Assembly: GCA_046732255.1 (NCBI GenBank)
Contig: JBKPMR010000022.1
Coordinates: 1-64,000 of the forward strand
Reading direction: 5' to 3'
Length of the DNA stretch: 64,000 nt
Source: DATBLE01 sp046732255
GTDB taxonomy: Bacteria; Actinomycetota; Thermoleophilia; Gaiellales; Gaiellaceae
The notes beneath the pieces are model-generated. The model saw only the letters and a list, made by a program, of their open reading frames with translations. It was not told where the DNA came from and made no database searches. Each line of letters starts with the position of its first letter. Positions within the stretch are counted from its first letter, which is position 1. The translations under genes and the position numbers were made by a program. Positions 41,724 to 49,664 of this stretch are shown piece by piece.

Positions 41724-41753
41724 TACACCGACAGGTGTACGAGGGTGTAGAGT
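41724..41753 (+). promoter_or_regulatory. vapBC operator and leaderless promoter
   Basis: TACACC-GACA-GGTGTA (41724-41739) is a perfect palindrome. TAGAGT (41748-41753) is a -10 six bases before the vapB GTG at 41760. The palindrome covers the -35 position, as expected for autorepression by the VapBC complex. Confidence 0.7.
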
Positions 41754-41759
41754 TCGCCT

Positions 41760-41978
41760 GTGAGTCGTACCAACATCGACATCGACGACGAGCTGGTCGG
41801 TAAGGCGATGGAGCTTTACGGGCTCAGGACCAAGCGCGAGGCGGTCGATCTCGCCCTGCGCCGGCTGGTTGGCGGCATCTCGAAGGATCCGCATCGCGGC
41901 ATGCTCGCGCTGCAGGGCATCGGCTGGGAGGGCGACCTCGACCAGCTGCACGCCTCCAAGGTCGACCCCGACCAGTGA
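41760..41978 (+). CDS. vapB: VapB-type antitoxin
   Basis: The 72-residue antitoxin begins with a ribbon-helix-helix-like 'SRTNIDIDDELVGKAMELYGLRTKREAVDLALRRLVG', the standard VapB family 'type II antitoxin' start (TNIDIDD-x-L...G-x-x-T-x-R-E-A-V). The C-terminal half (GGISKDPHRGMLALQGIGWEGDLDQL) should be the toxin-neutralising part, with the typical G-W-x-G-D-L-D. The GTG start is probably leaderless. Its stop overlaps vapC (GTGA), so synthesis of toxin and antitoxin is coupled. Confidence 0.92.
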   Translation: MSRTNIDIDDELVGKAMELYGLRTKREAVDLALRRLVGGISKDPHRGMLALQGIGWEGDLDQLHASKVDPDQ

Positions 41979-42379
41979 TCCTGGTCGACAGCTCGGCGTG
42001 GATCGATCTGCTCCGCGCGACCGAGCGGCCCGCCCATCGCACGCTGCGGCGCCTGCTCGCTGGGGGCGAGGATGTCGCGGTGACAGAGCCCGTTGTGATG
42101 GAGGTGCTGTCCGGAGTGGGGAGCGCCCGTGAGGAAGAGGCGGTGCGTGGCCAGCTCGCCGGTTTCCCGCTGTTGCCCGTCGGCGGCATCGACGCCTACG
42201 AGCAGGCCGCCGAGATCCACCGCGCTTGCCGGTCGGCCGGAGAGACCGTGCGACGCATCCTGGACTGCCTGATCGCCGTGCCGGCGATCAGGGCCGGCGT
42301 GCCGATCCTGTACTCGGATCGCGACTTCCACGTGATTGCGCGGCACACGTCGCTGGAGGTGTTTGCGCTCGATGACTGA
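41975..42379 (+). CDS. vapC: VapC toxin, PIN-domain ribonuclease
   Basis: The 134-residue PIN nuclease has the acidic residues D5 (ILVDSSAWI), E43 (VVMEVLSG), D97 (RRILDCLIA) and D115/D117 (LYSDRDF), the complete metal-binding quartet. VapC toxins cut tRNA or the sarcin-ricin loop of 23S rRNA when VapB is degraded. The start is GTG overlapping vapB. Its last eight bases overlap the start of rbfA (ATG 42372), so translation of the ribosome-maturation gene follows that of the toxin. This joins a stress toxin with the ribosome operon and is rare. Confidence 0.93.
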   Translation: MILVDSSAWIDLLRATERPAHRTLRRLLAGGEDVAVTEPVVMEVLSGVGSAREEEAVRGQLAGFPLLPVGGIDAYEQAAEIHRACRSAGETVRRILDCLIAVPAIRAGVPILYSDRDFHVIARHTSLEVFALDD

Positions 42380-42716
42380 ACGGATGCGCAGGGTGAACGA
42401 GTCCGTCCGCCAGGTGCTCTCGGAGGCCGTCCCGGAGCTGAAGGACCCGCGGATCGGGTTCGTCACGGTCACCGGCGTCGAGACGTCGCCGGATCTCCGG
42501 CACGCCCGCGTGTTCGTCAGCGTGTTCGGCTCGGAGCGGAAGCGGCAGGCGACGCTGGACGGCCTCGCCGCCGCCCACGGCGTTCTCCAGTCTCGGATCG
42601 CCCGCGAGCTCCGACTGAAGCGGACCCCGCAGCTGGCGTTCGAATACGATCGATCGGTGGAGGAGGGGGTTCGCATGAGCAAGCTGATCGACGAGCTCGC
42701 GCCGGATGGCGAGTGA
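42372..42716 (+). CDS. rbfA: 30S ribosome-binding factor RbfA
   Basis: The 114-residue RbfA is a KH-like cold-shock maturation factor. 'RMRRVNESVRQVLSEAVPELKDPRIGFVTVTGVETSPDLRHARVFVSVFG' and 'GVLQSRIARELRLKRTPQLAFEYDRSVEEGVRMSKLIDEL' are consensus. It acts on late 16S processing in the 30S subunit. The ATG is inside vapC and the stop is 11 bases inside the nrnA frame, so three successive genes are overlapped. Normally it follows infB and DUF503 directly. Confidence 0.95.
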   Translation: MTERMRRVNESVRQVLSEAVPELKDPRIGFVTVTGVETSPDLRHARVFVSVFGSERKRQATLDGLAAAHGVLQSRIARELRLKRTPQLAFEYDRSVEEGVRMSKLIDELAPDGE

Positions 42717-43689
42717 CCTGACCGCGGTCGCGGACGCGATCCGCGCCAACGACCGCTTCCTCCTCGTCACCCACGAGAACCCCGACGGCGACGCGCTCGG
42801 GTCGATCCTGGCGATGAAGCTGGCCCTCGACGCGCTCGGCAAGGATGCCGTGATGTTCGTCGGCGGCGAGATGACCCTGCCCCCCGACTACGACTTCATG
42901 CCCCTCGACGACATCCGGCGCACGCTGCCGGACGACGCGCGCGAGCGTGTGATCCTCGCGCTCGACAGCGCGACGGCGGCGCGGACGCAGCTCGATCCGG
43001 CGCTGCTCACGGGCGTGCCGCTCACCGTGGACATCGACCACCACCACGACAACACCCGGTTCGGGGACGTCAACCTGGTCGTTCCGGACGCGTCCTCGAC
43101 CGGCGAGATCGTCCGTGACCTGCTGGCCGAGCTCGGCGTCGACCTCACCCCCGAGATCGCCGAGGCGATCTACGTCGCGCTCGACACCGACACGGGCCGG
43201 TTCCAGTACACGAACACGACCCAGAAGGCACACGCCCTCGCGATCGAGCTGATGCAGCACGGCGTCGTCCCGCAGCAGGTCTACCGGCAGATCTACGAGT
43301 CGGTGCCGTTCGAGCGCCAGCAGCTGATCGGGAAAGCACTCGTGCGCGCCCAGCGGTACGAGAACGGCCGGATGATCGTCAGCTACCTGCTGCGCAGCGA
43401 CTTCGAGGAGCTCGGCGTGGGGGAGGAGTTCGCCGAGGGCGTGATCGACGAGCTGCGCAAGGTGAAGGGGGTCGAGCTGGCGATGACCGTCCGCGAGCCG
43501 CCCGAGGACGGCGCCAGGCGGCGGATCTCGATGCGGTCGGCGACGGACGCCCTCGACGTCTCGGCGATCGCGCGGCAGCGGGGCGGCGGCGGGCACATGC
43601 GTGCCGCCGGCTTCTCGACGGACGAGTCGATCGACGAGGTCATCGAGTTCGTGCGCAGCGAGTTCGCGAATGCCGCCGCGCGGGCTTAG
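42706..43689 (+). CDS. nrnA: DHH/DHHA1 phosphoesterase (NrnA-type oligoribonuclease/pAp phosphatase)
   Basis: The 327-residue DHH-family enzyme degrades nanoRNAs, and related enzymes hydrolyse pAp or c-di-AMP. The N-terminal 'FLLVTHENPDGDALGSILAM' carries the first metal motif, 'VDIDHHHDNTRFGDVNLV' the DHH motif (~108-112), and the C-terminal DHHA1 substrate motif is 'RQRGGGGHMRAAGF'. It sits between rbfA and truB, as in Gram-positive bacteria. No CBS or PAS domains are attached, so it is of the NrnA kind and not GdpP. It overlaps truB by 20 bases. Confidence 0.93.
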   Translation: MASDLTAVADAIRANDRFLLVTHENPDGDALGSILAMKLALDALGKDAVMFVGGEMTLPPDYDFMPLDDIRRTLPDDARERVILALDSATAARTQLDPALLTGVPLTVDIDHHHDNTRFGDVNLVVPDASSTGEIVRDLLAELGVDLTPEIAEAIYVALDTDTGRFQYTNTTQKAHALAIELMQHGVVPQQVYRQIYESVPFERQQLIGKALVRAQRYENGRMIVSYLLRSDFEELGVGEEFAEGVIDELRKVKGVELAMTVREPPEDGARRRISMRSATDALDVSAIARQRGGGGHMRAAGFSTDESIDEVIEFVRSEFANAAARA

Positions 43690-44449
43690 ACCGACGGGCC
43701 TGATCCTGGTCGACAAGCCGGCGGGCCCCTCGTCCTTCCAGGTGATCGCCGCGATCCGCCGAAGGACGGGGGCGCGGACCGGTCACGCGGGCACCCTCGA
43801 CCCGTTCGCGAGCGGTCTGCTCCTCGTCCTCTCCGGTGCCGCGACCCGGCTCGCGCGCTGGCTCGTCGGCCTCGACAAGCGCTACGTCACCGAGGTCGAC
43901 CTTGCGGCGCGCACCTCGACCGGCGACATCGAGGGTGACGTGGTCGAGGAGTCGGTGGTTCCCTCGCTCGACGACCTCGAGGAGCAGCTGGCGGGGCTGC
44001 GCGGGGAGATCGACCTGCCGGTTCCCGCGGCGTCGGCGGTGAAGATCGCGGGCGAGCGTGCCTATCGCCTGCACCGGAGCGGGCAGACGATCGAGATGCC
44101 GGTGCGGCGCTCGGTGGTGTCGTCGCTCGAGCTCGTCGAGTATCGCGACGGCGTCGCCAGCCTCGACCTGCACGTGGGGTCGGGCACGTACGTCCGCGCG
44201 ATCGCCGACGCGCTCGGCGGCCACTGCCGGACACTCCGACGGCTCGAGGTGGGACCGTTCTCCGTCGACGACGCCGACGAGGAGCGGATCCTGCCGGCGG
44301 CGGAGGCGCTGCCGTTCCTGCCGGCGGTCGAAGTCGATGCGGAGGAGGCGGCCTCGATCCGCACGGGACGCCGACGGGCGCAGGAGGACGTCCGAACGGT
44401 CTGCGCCGGAGAGCTGGTCGCCGTCGGCCGGGTGGTGATGCCGGCGTGA
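43670..44449 (+). CDS. truB: tRNA pseudouridine-55 synthase
   Basis: The 259-residue enzyme isomerises U55 in the T-loop of tRNA. The catalytic motif GHAGTLDPFASGLL has the nucleophilic Asp at residue 44. 'GLILVDKPAGPSSFQVIAAIRR', 'KRYVTEVDLAARTSTGDIEG', the Tyr-containing 'AYRLHRSGQ' and 'VGSGTYVRAIADALGG' follow. A short C-terminal region (from ~205) takes the place of a full PUA domain. ATG within the nrnA 3' end; the stop overlaps ribF. Confidence 0.95.
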   Translation: MPPRGLRPTGLILVDKPAGPSSFQVIAAIRRRTGARTGHAGTLDPFASGLLLVLSGAATRLARWLVGLDKRYVTEVDLAARTSTGDIEGDVVEESVVPSLDDLEEQLAGLRGEIDLPVPAASAVKIAGERAYRLHRSGQTIEMPVRRSVVSSLELVEYRDGVASLDLHVGSGTYVRAIADALGGHCRTLRRLEVGPFSVDDADEERILPAAEALPFLPAVEVDAEEAASIRTGRRRAQEDVRTVCAGELVAVGRVVMPA

Positions 44450-45312
44450 AGATTGCACGGGACGTCTCCGAGCTCGAGCGCCTGCCCCGGGCAGTCGCGA
44501 TCGGAACGTTCGACGGCGTCCACCTGGGACACCGGCGGGTGATCGACGTAGCGCTCGCCGCCGGGCCGAGGCCGACGGTGGTCACGTTCGACCCGCACCC
44601 GAGGCGGGTGCTCGGGTACGCGGTCGAGCAGCTCGCCACGCTCGAGCGGCGGCTCGAGCTCTTGGCCGAGCTCGGCGTGGAGGAAACACTCGTCGTCGAG
44701 TTCACCCTCGAGACGCAGCGGATCGAGCCGGACGACTTCGCCGAGCAGTACCTGCGGGCGATCGGCGCCGAGATGATCGTCGCCGGCGAGGACTTCCGTT
44801 TCGGGCACCGGCGCGCGGGCGATCTTGCACTTCTGGCAGAGCTCGGCTTCGACGTGCGTCCCGTTTCGCTCCTCGAAGGCGTCTCGTCGTCGGACATCCG
44901 GCATCTCCTCCACGAGGGCGACGTCGTCGCAGCGGCACGGCTGCTCGGGCATCCGCCCGAGGTGGAGGGGCTCGTGGTCGAGGGAGACGCCCGCGGCGGC
45001 ACGCTCGGCTTCCCGACCGCGAACGTCGCCGCCGATCCGACGCTGCTCGTCCCCTTGCACGGGATCTACGCGGGCTTTGCGGGCGGGCACCGCGCCGCGA
45101 TCTCGATCGGCACGAACCCGCACTACGGCGGCGACGAGCTCCGGATCGAGGCGTTCCTGCTCGGCTTCGCGGGCGATCTGTACGGCAGGCGCCTGATCGT
45201 CGAGCTCTGGAAACGCCTGCGGGACGAGCAGGTCTTCGAGAGCGAGCAGGCGCTGATCGACCAGATCGCACGTGACGTCGAGGCGACCGAGCAGGCCGAG
45301 CGGCCTGCCTAG
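44446..45312 (+). CDS. ribF: Bifunctional riboflavin kinase / FAD synthetase
   Basis: The 288-residue enzyme makes FMN and FAD. The N-terminal adenylyltransferase domain shows 'AVAIGTFDGVHLGHRRVI', 'VVTFDPHPRRVL', 'GEDFRFGHRRAGD' and 'VSSSDIRHLL'. The riboflavin-kinase domain shows 'GDARGGTLGFPTANVAADPTLLVPLHGIYAG' (PTAN motif) and 'IEAFLLGFAGDLYGRRLIVELWKRLR'. GTG overlaps the truB stop. It ends at a palindromic repeat shared with the convergent ggt gene. Confidence 0.95.
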   Translation: MKIARDVSELERLPRAVAIGTFDGVHLGHRRVIDVALAAGPRPTVVTFDPHPRRVLGYAVEQLATLERRLELLAELGVEETLVVEFTLETQRIEPDDFAEQYLRAIGAEMIVAGEDFRFGHRRAGDLALLAELGFDVRPVSLLEGVSSSDIRHLLHEGDVVAAARLLGHPPEVEGLVVEGDARGGTLGFPTANVAADPTLLVPLHGIYAGFAGGHRAAISIGTNPHYGGDELRIEAFLLGFAGDLYGRRLIVELWKRLRDEQVFESEQALIDQIARDVEATEQAERPA

Positions 45313-45337
45313 GGACAGTCCCTTAAGGGACTGTCCC
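45312..45337. repeat. Perfect GGGACAGTCCC-TTAA-GGGACTGTCCC inverted repeat
   Basis: GGGACAGTCCC (45312-45322), TTAA and GGGACTGTCCC (45327-45337) are perfectly inverted. Each arm is itself palindromic around a central A or T. It lies between the convergent ribF and ggt genes. The ggt stop codon TAA is inside the loop, and the last residues of Ggt (G-T-V-P) are encoded by the repeat. Same family as at 23.55, 49.67 and 53.23 kb. Confidence 0.8.
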
Positions 45338-46696
45338 CGCGAACCCGCTCCGGCGGGGATCGGCGGCGGGACCTGCGCGCGCGACCAGGCTGACGCCGCC
45401 GAAGTAGTGGTGACGGGCGGACCAGCGCCTAACCCAGAGTCCACGACGCTCGAGCGCGGCGAGCGCCGGCTCGTCGGCGCCGGGTTCGGCGTTCACGGTC
45501 GTGCCCGCGCGGTGGACCCGCGGCCGGTCGACGGCTGCCTGAGGCGGATCGCCCGCGTCGAGGATCGCGGCGGCAACGCCGACCAGTGCCGTCCGCAGCC
45601 GCGTGCCGCCGGCGGCTCCGATCCCGAGCGCCGGCCCGTCGGCGTCGAACGCGACACTCGGCGCCATCATGCTCTGCATGCGGGTATCCGGCTCGAGTGT
45701 GCCGACGAGCAGATCCACCTCGCCGAGCATGCTGTTCAGGTGCAGGTCGAGGCCGGGGAGCCAGTCGCCGGAGCCGAGCCCGAGGCTCGTCGTCAGCACG
45801 CAGACGCTGCCCGTGCGGTCGACGGTCACCAGGTTGGTGGTGTGGCCTTCGCCGCCGCCTCCGCCGAGGGCTTCGACCAGCGCCAATGTCCGCTGCGTCT
45901 CGTCGAGCCCGGCGAGCGCGGGGAGGTGCTCGAGCGCGGGCGCGATGCCGGCCAGGCCTCCGCGCGTCAGGAACCGGGTTCCCGCATAGGCCGTCTCGAT
46001 CGGCTCGGTCCACGCCGCTTCGTACCCGGCCAGGTCGACCGGTGTGACCACGCCGCCGCGCTCGGCGACGAGCTCGAGCAGCGACTCGGCGATCGACCCC
46101 GTGTAGACGCTCGCGGCGCCCTCCTCGACGACGAGCTCCAGCGCCCGGACAAGCGCGGGCTGCTCGAGCCGCTCGCCCGGCCGGAGCAGCCGCCCTTCGG
46201 GCGCGTAGATCCGAGCACCCTCGCGCATCGTCATCACCGGCTCGAGCATCTGGAGGCAGGCGACGTGCGCCGGCGGCATCGGCACGCCTTCGCGGGCAAG
46301 CCGGAGCGCCGGGCCGCACAGCTCCGCCCACGGCAGGCGTCCGTGCGCGCGCCAGAGCGCGTCCAGGCCTGCCGGGACGCCGGGCACCGCGCAGGACGCC
46401 GCGCCGACCGCGTAGTGGACGAGCTCCTCCCCGAACGGCACCTCGAGCTCCAGGAGCGGCGCTCCGGAGCCGCTCGGGACGGCGCAGAAGCAGTCCAGGT
46501 TCCGCACCGCTCCCGAGCCGGCGTCGAAGTAGATCGCATGCCCCCCGCCGAGCAAACCCGTCATCACCGTCTCGGCGACGCAGGACGCGAGGCAGGCGGC
46601 GACGGCGGCGTCTGCGGCGGTGCCGCCGGCCTCGAGAACCTCGATCCCGGCAGCGGTGGTGGCCGGATGGCCGGCGGCGACGGCTGCCGGAAGCAT
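45323..46696 (-). CDS. ggt: Gamma-glutamyltranspeptidase family protein, non-secreted
   Basis: The 457-residue Ntn-hydrolase has the autoprocessing/nucleophile region 'GGEGHTTNLVTVDRTGSVCVLTTSLGLGSG' with Thr286/287 (family H-T-T-H...VD..G). Its N-terminus 'AVAAGHPATTAAGIEVLEAGGTAADAAVAA' and GGG-HAIYFD block are typical. It is shorter than the secreted enzymes (about 550-580) and has no signal peptide, so a cytoplasmic role in glutathione-like or gamma-glutamyl turnover is more likely than extracellular GGT. Late conserved 'IGAAGGTRLRTALVGVAAAILD' fits. ATG 46696 is seven bases after TAGGGT. The last codons are derived from the repeat. Confidence 0.85.
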   Translation of the reverse strand: MLPAAVAAGHPATTAAGIEVLEAGGTAADAAVAACLASCVAETVMTGLLGGGHAIYFDAGSGAVRNLDCFCAVPSGSGAPLLELEVPFGEELVHYAVGAASCAVPGVPAGLDALWRAHGRLPWAELCGPALRLAREGVPMPPAHVACLQMLEPVMTMREGARIYAPEGRLLRPGERLEQPALVRALELVVEEGAASVYTGSIAESLLELVAERGGVVTPVDLAGYEAAWTEPIETAYAGTRFLTRGGLAGIAPALEHLPALAGLDETQRTLALVEALGGGGGEGHTTNLVTVDRTGSVCVLTTSLGLGSGDWLPGLDLHLNSMLGEVDLLVGTLEPDTRMQSMMAPSVAFDADGPALGIGAAGGTRLRTALVGVAAAILDAGDPPQAAVDRPRVHRAGTTVNAEPGADEPALAALERRGLWVRRWSARHHYFGGVSLVARAGPAADPRRSGFAGTVP

Positions 46697-46703
46697 CCCT
46701 GCT

Positions 46704-46709
46704 ACCCTA
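46704..46709 (-). promoter_or_regulatory. Leaderless -10 box for ggt
   Basis: On the minus strand TAGGGT ends seven bases before the ggt ATG. It is the only ggt transcription signal visible and lies in the 91-base divergent gap with rpsO. Confidence 0.45.
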
Positions 46710-46787
46710 CGGCCAGACCGCGACCTCGGCCGTGCGTCCGCTTCCGACGGCGCGCTGGGATCGCGGAGACGTCTACCCGGAGGTTTT

Positions 46788-47057
46788 ATGACTCTGACCA
46801 AGGAAGCCAAGCTGGAGATCGTCGGCAAGCACGGTCGGCACGAGGGCGACACCGGCTCGCCGGAGGTGCAGATCGCCCTCCTCACCACCCGGATCAACGA
46901 GCTCACCGAGCACCTGCGCACGCATGCGAAGGACCACTACTCGCGCCGCGGCCTGCTCAAGCTCGTCGGCCGCCGCCGGCGCCTGCTCGATTACCTCCAG
47001 CGCACGAACCTCGAGAGCTACCGCGCCCTGATCAAGGAGCTGGGCCTGAGGAGGTAG
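46788..47057 (+). CDS. rpsO: 30S ribosomal protein S15
   Basis: The 89-residue S15 shows the consensus 'KEAKLEIVGKHGRHEGDTGSPEVQIALLTTRINELTEHLRTHAKDHYSRRGLLKLVGRRRRLLDYL' and ends in 'YRALIKELGLRR'. It binds the 16S rRNA central domain and in many bacteria represses its own mRNA. GGAGG precedes the ATG. It stands before pnp, as in most bacteria. Confidence 0.97.
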   Translation: MTLTKEAKLEIVGKHGRHEGDTGSPEVQIALLTTRINELTEHLRTHAKDHYSRRGLLKLVGRRRRLLDYLQRTNLESYRALIKELGLRR

Positions 47058-47078
47058 GAGCGGCAAGAACTAGCACGG

Positions 47079-47151
47079 AGAGTGGAAGTTTGAGCGAGCG
47101 GCGGCGAAGCCGGCGCTGACTCAAACCTCCACTCTCCACGAAGAGTGGAGG
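47079..47151 (+). promoter_or_regulatory. pnp leader with two mutually exclusive hairpins
   Basis: Stem A pairs AGAGTGGAAGTTTGAG (47079-47094) with CTCAAACCTCCACTCT (47120-47135), 15 of 16 positions, around a GC-rich inner hairpin. Stem B pairs CCTCCACTCT (47126-47135) with AGAGTGGAGG (47142-47151), a perfect ten-base stem with a CCACGA loop. The 3' strand of B contains GGAGG, the ribosome-binding site of pnp (ATG 47157). Because A and B share 47126-47135, only one can form: A leaves the ribosome site free and B hides it. PNPase autoregulation through its leader is known from E. coli; this layout would give a two-state version. Confidence 0.6.
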
Positions 47152-47156
47152 AACAC

Positions 47157-49661
47157 ATGACAGTCGTAAGTGACGTCGAGGAGCGGGTGCAGCGTGCTTC
47201 CGCCGTCCTCGGCACCACCACGGTCTCGCTGACCGTCGGTGACCAGGAGATCAGCTTCGAGACCGGCAAGCTGGCGAAGCAGGCGGACGGGGCCGTCCTC
47301 GTCCGCTCCGGCGAGACGATGGTGCTCGCCACCGCCCAGGGGCGGATGGAAACGCGCGAGGGCGCGGACTTCTTCCCGCTGACGGTCGACGTCGAGGAGC
47401 GGATGTATGCCGCCGGGAAGATCCCCGGCGGTTTCTTCAAGCGGGAAGGGCGCCCCACCGAACGGGCGATCCTCACCGCGCGGATGATCGACCGCCCGAT
47501 CCGGCCGCTCTGGCCGAAGGGCTTCCGCAACGAGGTGCAGGTGATCTGCACCGTCCTGTCCGCCGACCTCGTCACCCCGCACGACATCCTGTGCATCAAC
47601 GGGGCGTCGGCGGCGCTGATGATCTCGCCGCTGCCGTTCATGGGGCCGGTCGGAGCCGTTCGTATGGGGATGATCGACGGCAAGCTCGTCGTCAACCCGA
47701 CGCTCCAGGAGTCGGAGGAGGAGTCCAGTCTCGACCTGATCGTCGTCGGCACGCTCGACGGGCTGACGATGGTCGAGGCCGGCGCGGCGGAGATCCCCGA
47801 GGCGGAGCTGCTCGAGGCGCTCGAGCTCGCGCACCGGGAGATCAAGCGGATCTGCGAGGTGCAGCTCGACCTCGCACGGCAGGTCGGCAAGCCGAAGTGG
47901 CTCGACACCTCGCTGACCGAGGAGCTGAAGGGCGCGCACGGCGACCGGATCCGCTCCGCGATCGCTGAGCACGGCCTGCGCGAGTCCGGGGCAGCCGTCG
48001 AGGCAATCTTCTCGGAGCTCTGCCCGGAGCTGACGATGGAGTCGACCGAGGACGACATCACCCGCCAGCTGCAGGTTCGCCAGAGCCTGAGCACGCTGCT
48101 GGAGACCCTCCGTCTGCAGGCGGTCGAGGCCCCGGTCCGCAACCAGTTCGAGAGCGAGCTGCGGGCGCTCACCGACGCCGAACAGGACTCCAAGGAGCTG
48201 AAGTCGGCGAAACGGTCCCTCCTGTTCGACCGGATCGTCGAGACCGTCGAGCTCCCCTTCCCGGTCGCTCCGGCGTCCGGCGAGGACGAGGCGGCCGTCA
48301 AGGACACGCTGACGAAGCAGTTCGTCAAGCGCGCCGCCGAGGCGATCTACAAGGACCTCGTCCGGAAGAAGATCGCGGTCGAGAAGCGCCGGCCCGACGG
48401 CCGCGGCGCGGAGGAGATCCGCCCGATCGAGACCGAGGTGGGCGTCTCGCCGCGCACCCACGGCTCTGCGCTCTTCACCCGCGGGCAGACGCAGATCATG
48501 AGCCTGCTGACGCTCGGGACGGCGAAGGAGGGACAGCGGATCGACGACCTCTCGCTGGAGACCGACCGCCGGTACATGCACCACTACAACTTCCCGCCCT
48601 ACTCGGTCGGCGAGACCGGGTTCATGCGGGGCCCGAAGCGCCGCGACATCGGCCACGGCGCGCTCGCGCAGCGGGCGCTCGAGCCGATGATCCCGGGGCC
48701 GGAGGACTTCCCGTACACGATCCGGATCGTCTCCGAGACCCTGGAGTCGAACGGCTCGTCGTCGATGGGATCCGTCTGCGGGTCCACGCTCGCCCTGATG
48801 GACGCGGGCGTACCGATCAAGGCGCCGGTCAGCGGCATCGCGATGGGCCTCGTCAAGGAGGGCGACGACTACGTGATCCTGACGGACATCCAGGGTGCGG
48901 AGGATCACCTCGGCGACATGGACTTCAAGGTCGCCGGCACGCGTGACGGCGTGACCGCGCTCCAGATGGACATCAAGATCACCGGCGTCACGCAGGAGAT
49001 CATGCGCCAGGCGCTCGCCCAGGCGAAGCAGGCCCGCGAGTTCATCCTCGGCCGGATGGCCGAGACGATTGCGGAGACCCGCACCGAGCTGGCCGAGAAC
49101 GCCCCGCGGATCTCCTCCGTGAAGATCGACCCGGAGAAGATCGGCATGGTGATCGGCAAGGGCGGCGAGACGATCCGCGCGCTCGAGGCCGAGAACGACG
49201 TCCAGATCGACATCGAGGAGGACGGGACGATCCTGATCTACGCCACCGAGGGGACGAAGGCGAGCGCCGCGATCGCGGCGATCGAGTCGATCACGAAGGA
49301 GCCCGAGGTCGGCGACACCTACACCGGCAAGGTCGTCAAGACGACCCAGTTCGGCGCGTTCGTCGAGCTGAAGAAGGGAACCGACGGGCTGCTGCACGTG
49401 TCCAACGTCGGCCCCGGCCGAGTCGGTCACATCGAGGACGTGATCGCGCGCGGCGACGTGCTCGACGTCATCGTCCAGGAGGTGGACAAGGCGCGCGGCC
49501 GGATCGGCCTGAAGCTGGTCGCGAAGCACGAGAACGGCTCGCTGGTCCAGCCCGAGGAGCTGATCGAGCGGGCGAAGAACGCCCCGCCCCGCCCGCCCGA
49601 GGACGATCGCCCGCGCGGCGACCGCCGCGGCGGACGTGGCGGCGGCCGCCGCGACCGCTAG
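47157..49661 (+). CDS. pnp: Polyribonucleotide nucleotidyltransferase (PNPase)
   Basis: The 834-residue phosphorolytic 3'-5' exonuclease has two RNase PH domains: the first contains 'GRPTERAILTARMIDRPIRPLWPKGF', the second 'RRPDGRGAEEIRPIETEVGVSPRTHGSALFTRGQTQIMSLLTLG' and active-site 'SVCGSTLALMDAGVPIK', with D-x-Q 'LTDIQGAEDHLGDMDFKVAG'. A KH domain (~655-715; KIGMVIGKGGETIRAL) and an S1 domain (~720-795; VGDTYTGKVVKTTQFGAFVELKKGTDGLLHVS) follow, then a basic Gly/Arg tail. ATG 47157 is chosen because GGAGG fits it; GTG 47145 is inside the leader hairpin. Degrades RNA and probably partners RNase J, also encoded here. Confidence 0.96.
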   Translation: MTVVSDVEERVQRASAVLGTTTVSLTVGDQEISFETGKLAKQADGAVLVRSGETMVLATAQGRMETREGADFFPLTVDVEERMYAAGKIPGGFFKREGRPTERAILTARMIDRPIRPLWPKGFRNEVQVICTVLSADLVTPHDILCINGASAALMISPLPFMGPVGAVRMGMIDGKLVVNPTLQESEEESSLDLIVVGTLDGLTMVEAGAAEIPEAELLEALELAHREIKRICEVQLDLARQVGKPKWLDTSLTEELKGAHGDRIRSAIAEHGLRESGAAVEAIFSELCPELTMESTEDDITRQLQVRQSLSTLLETLRLQAVEAPVRNQFESELRALTDAEQDSKELKSAKRSLLFDRIVETVELPFPVAPASGEDEAAVKDTLTKQFVKRAAEAIYKDLVRKKIAVEKRRPDGRGAEEIRPIETEVGVSPRTHGSALFTRGQTQIMSLLTLGTAKEGQRIDDLSLETDRRYMHHYNFPPYSVGETGFMRGPKRRDIGHGALAQRALEPMIPGPEDFPYTIRIVSETLESNGSSSMGSVCGSTLALMDAGVPIKAPVSGIAMGLVKEGDDYVILTDIQGAEDHLGDMDFKVAGTRDGVTALQMDIKITGVTQEIMRQALAQAKQAREFILGRMAETIAETRTELAENAPRISSVKIDPEKIGMVIGKGGETIRALEAENDVQIDIEEDGTILIYATEGTKASAAIAAIESITKEPEVGDTYTGKVVKTTQFGAFVELKKGTDGLLHVSNVGPGRVGHIEDVIARGDVLDVIVQEVDKARGRIGLKLVAKHENGSLVQPEELIERAKNAPPRPPEDDRPRGDRRGGRGGGRRDR

Positions 49662-49664
49662 GCG

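Noticed and set aside
47145..47156. GTG 47145 as the pnp start
   Set aside because: It would use part of the ribosome-binding site as codons; ATG 47157 has GGAGG at the right distance.
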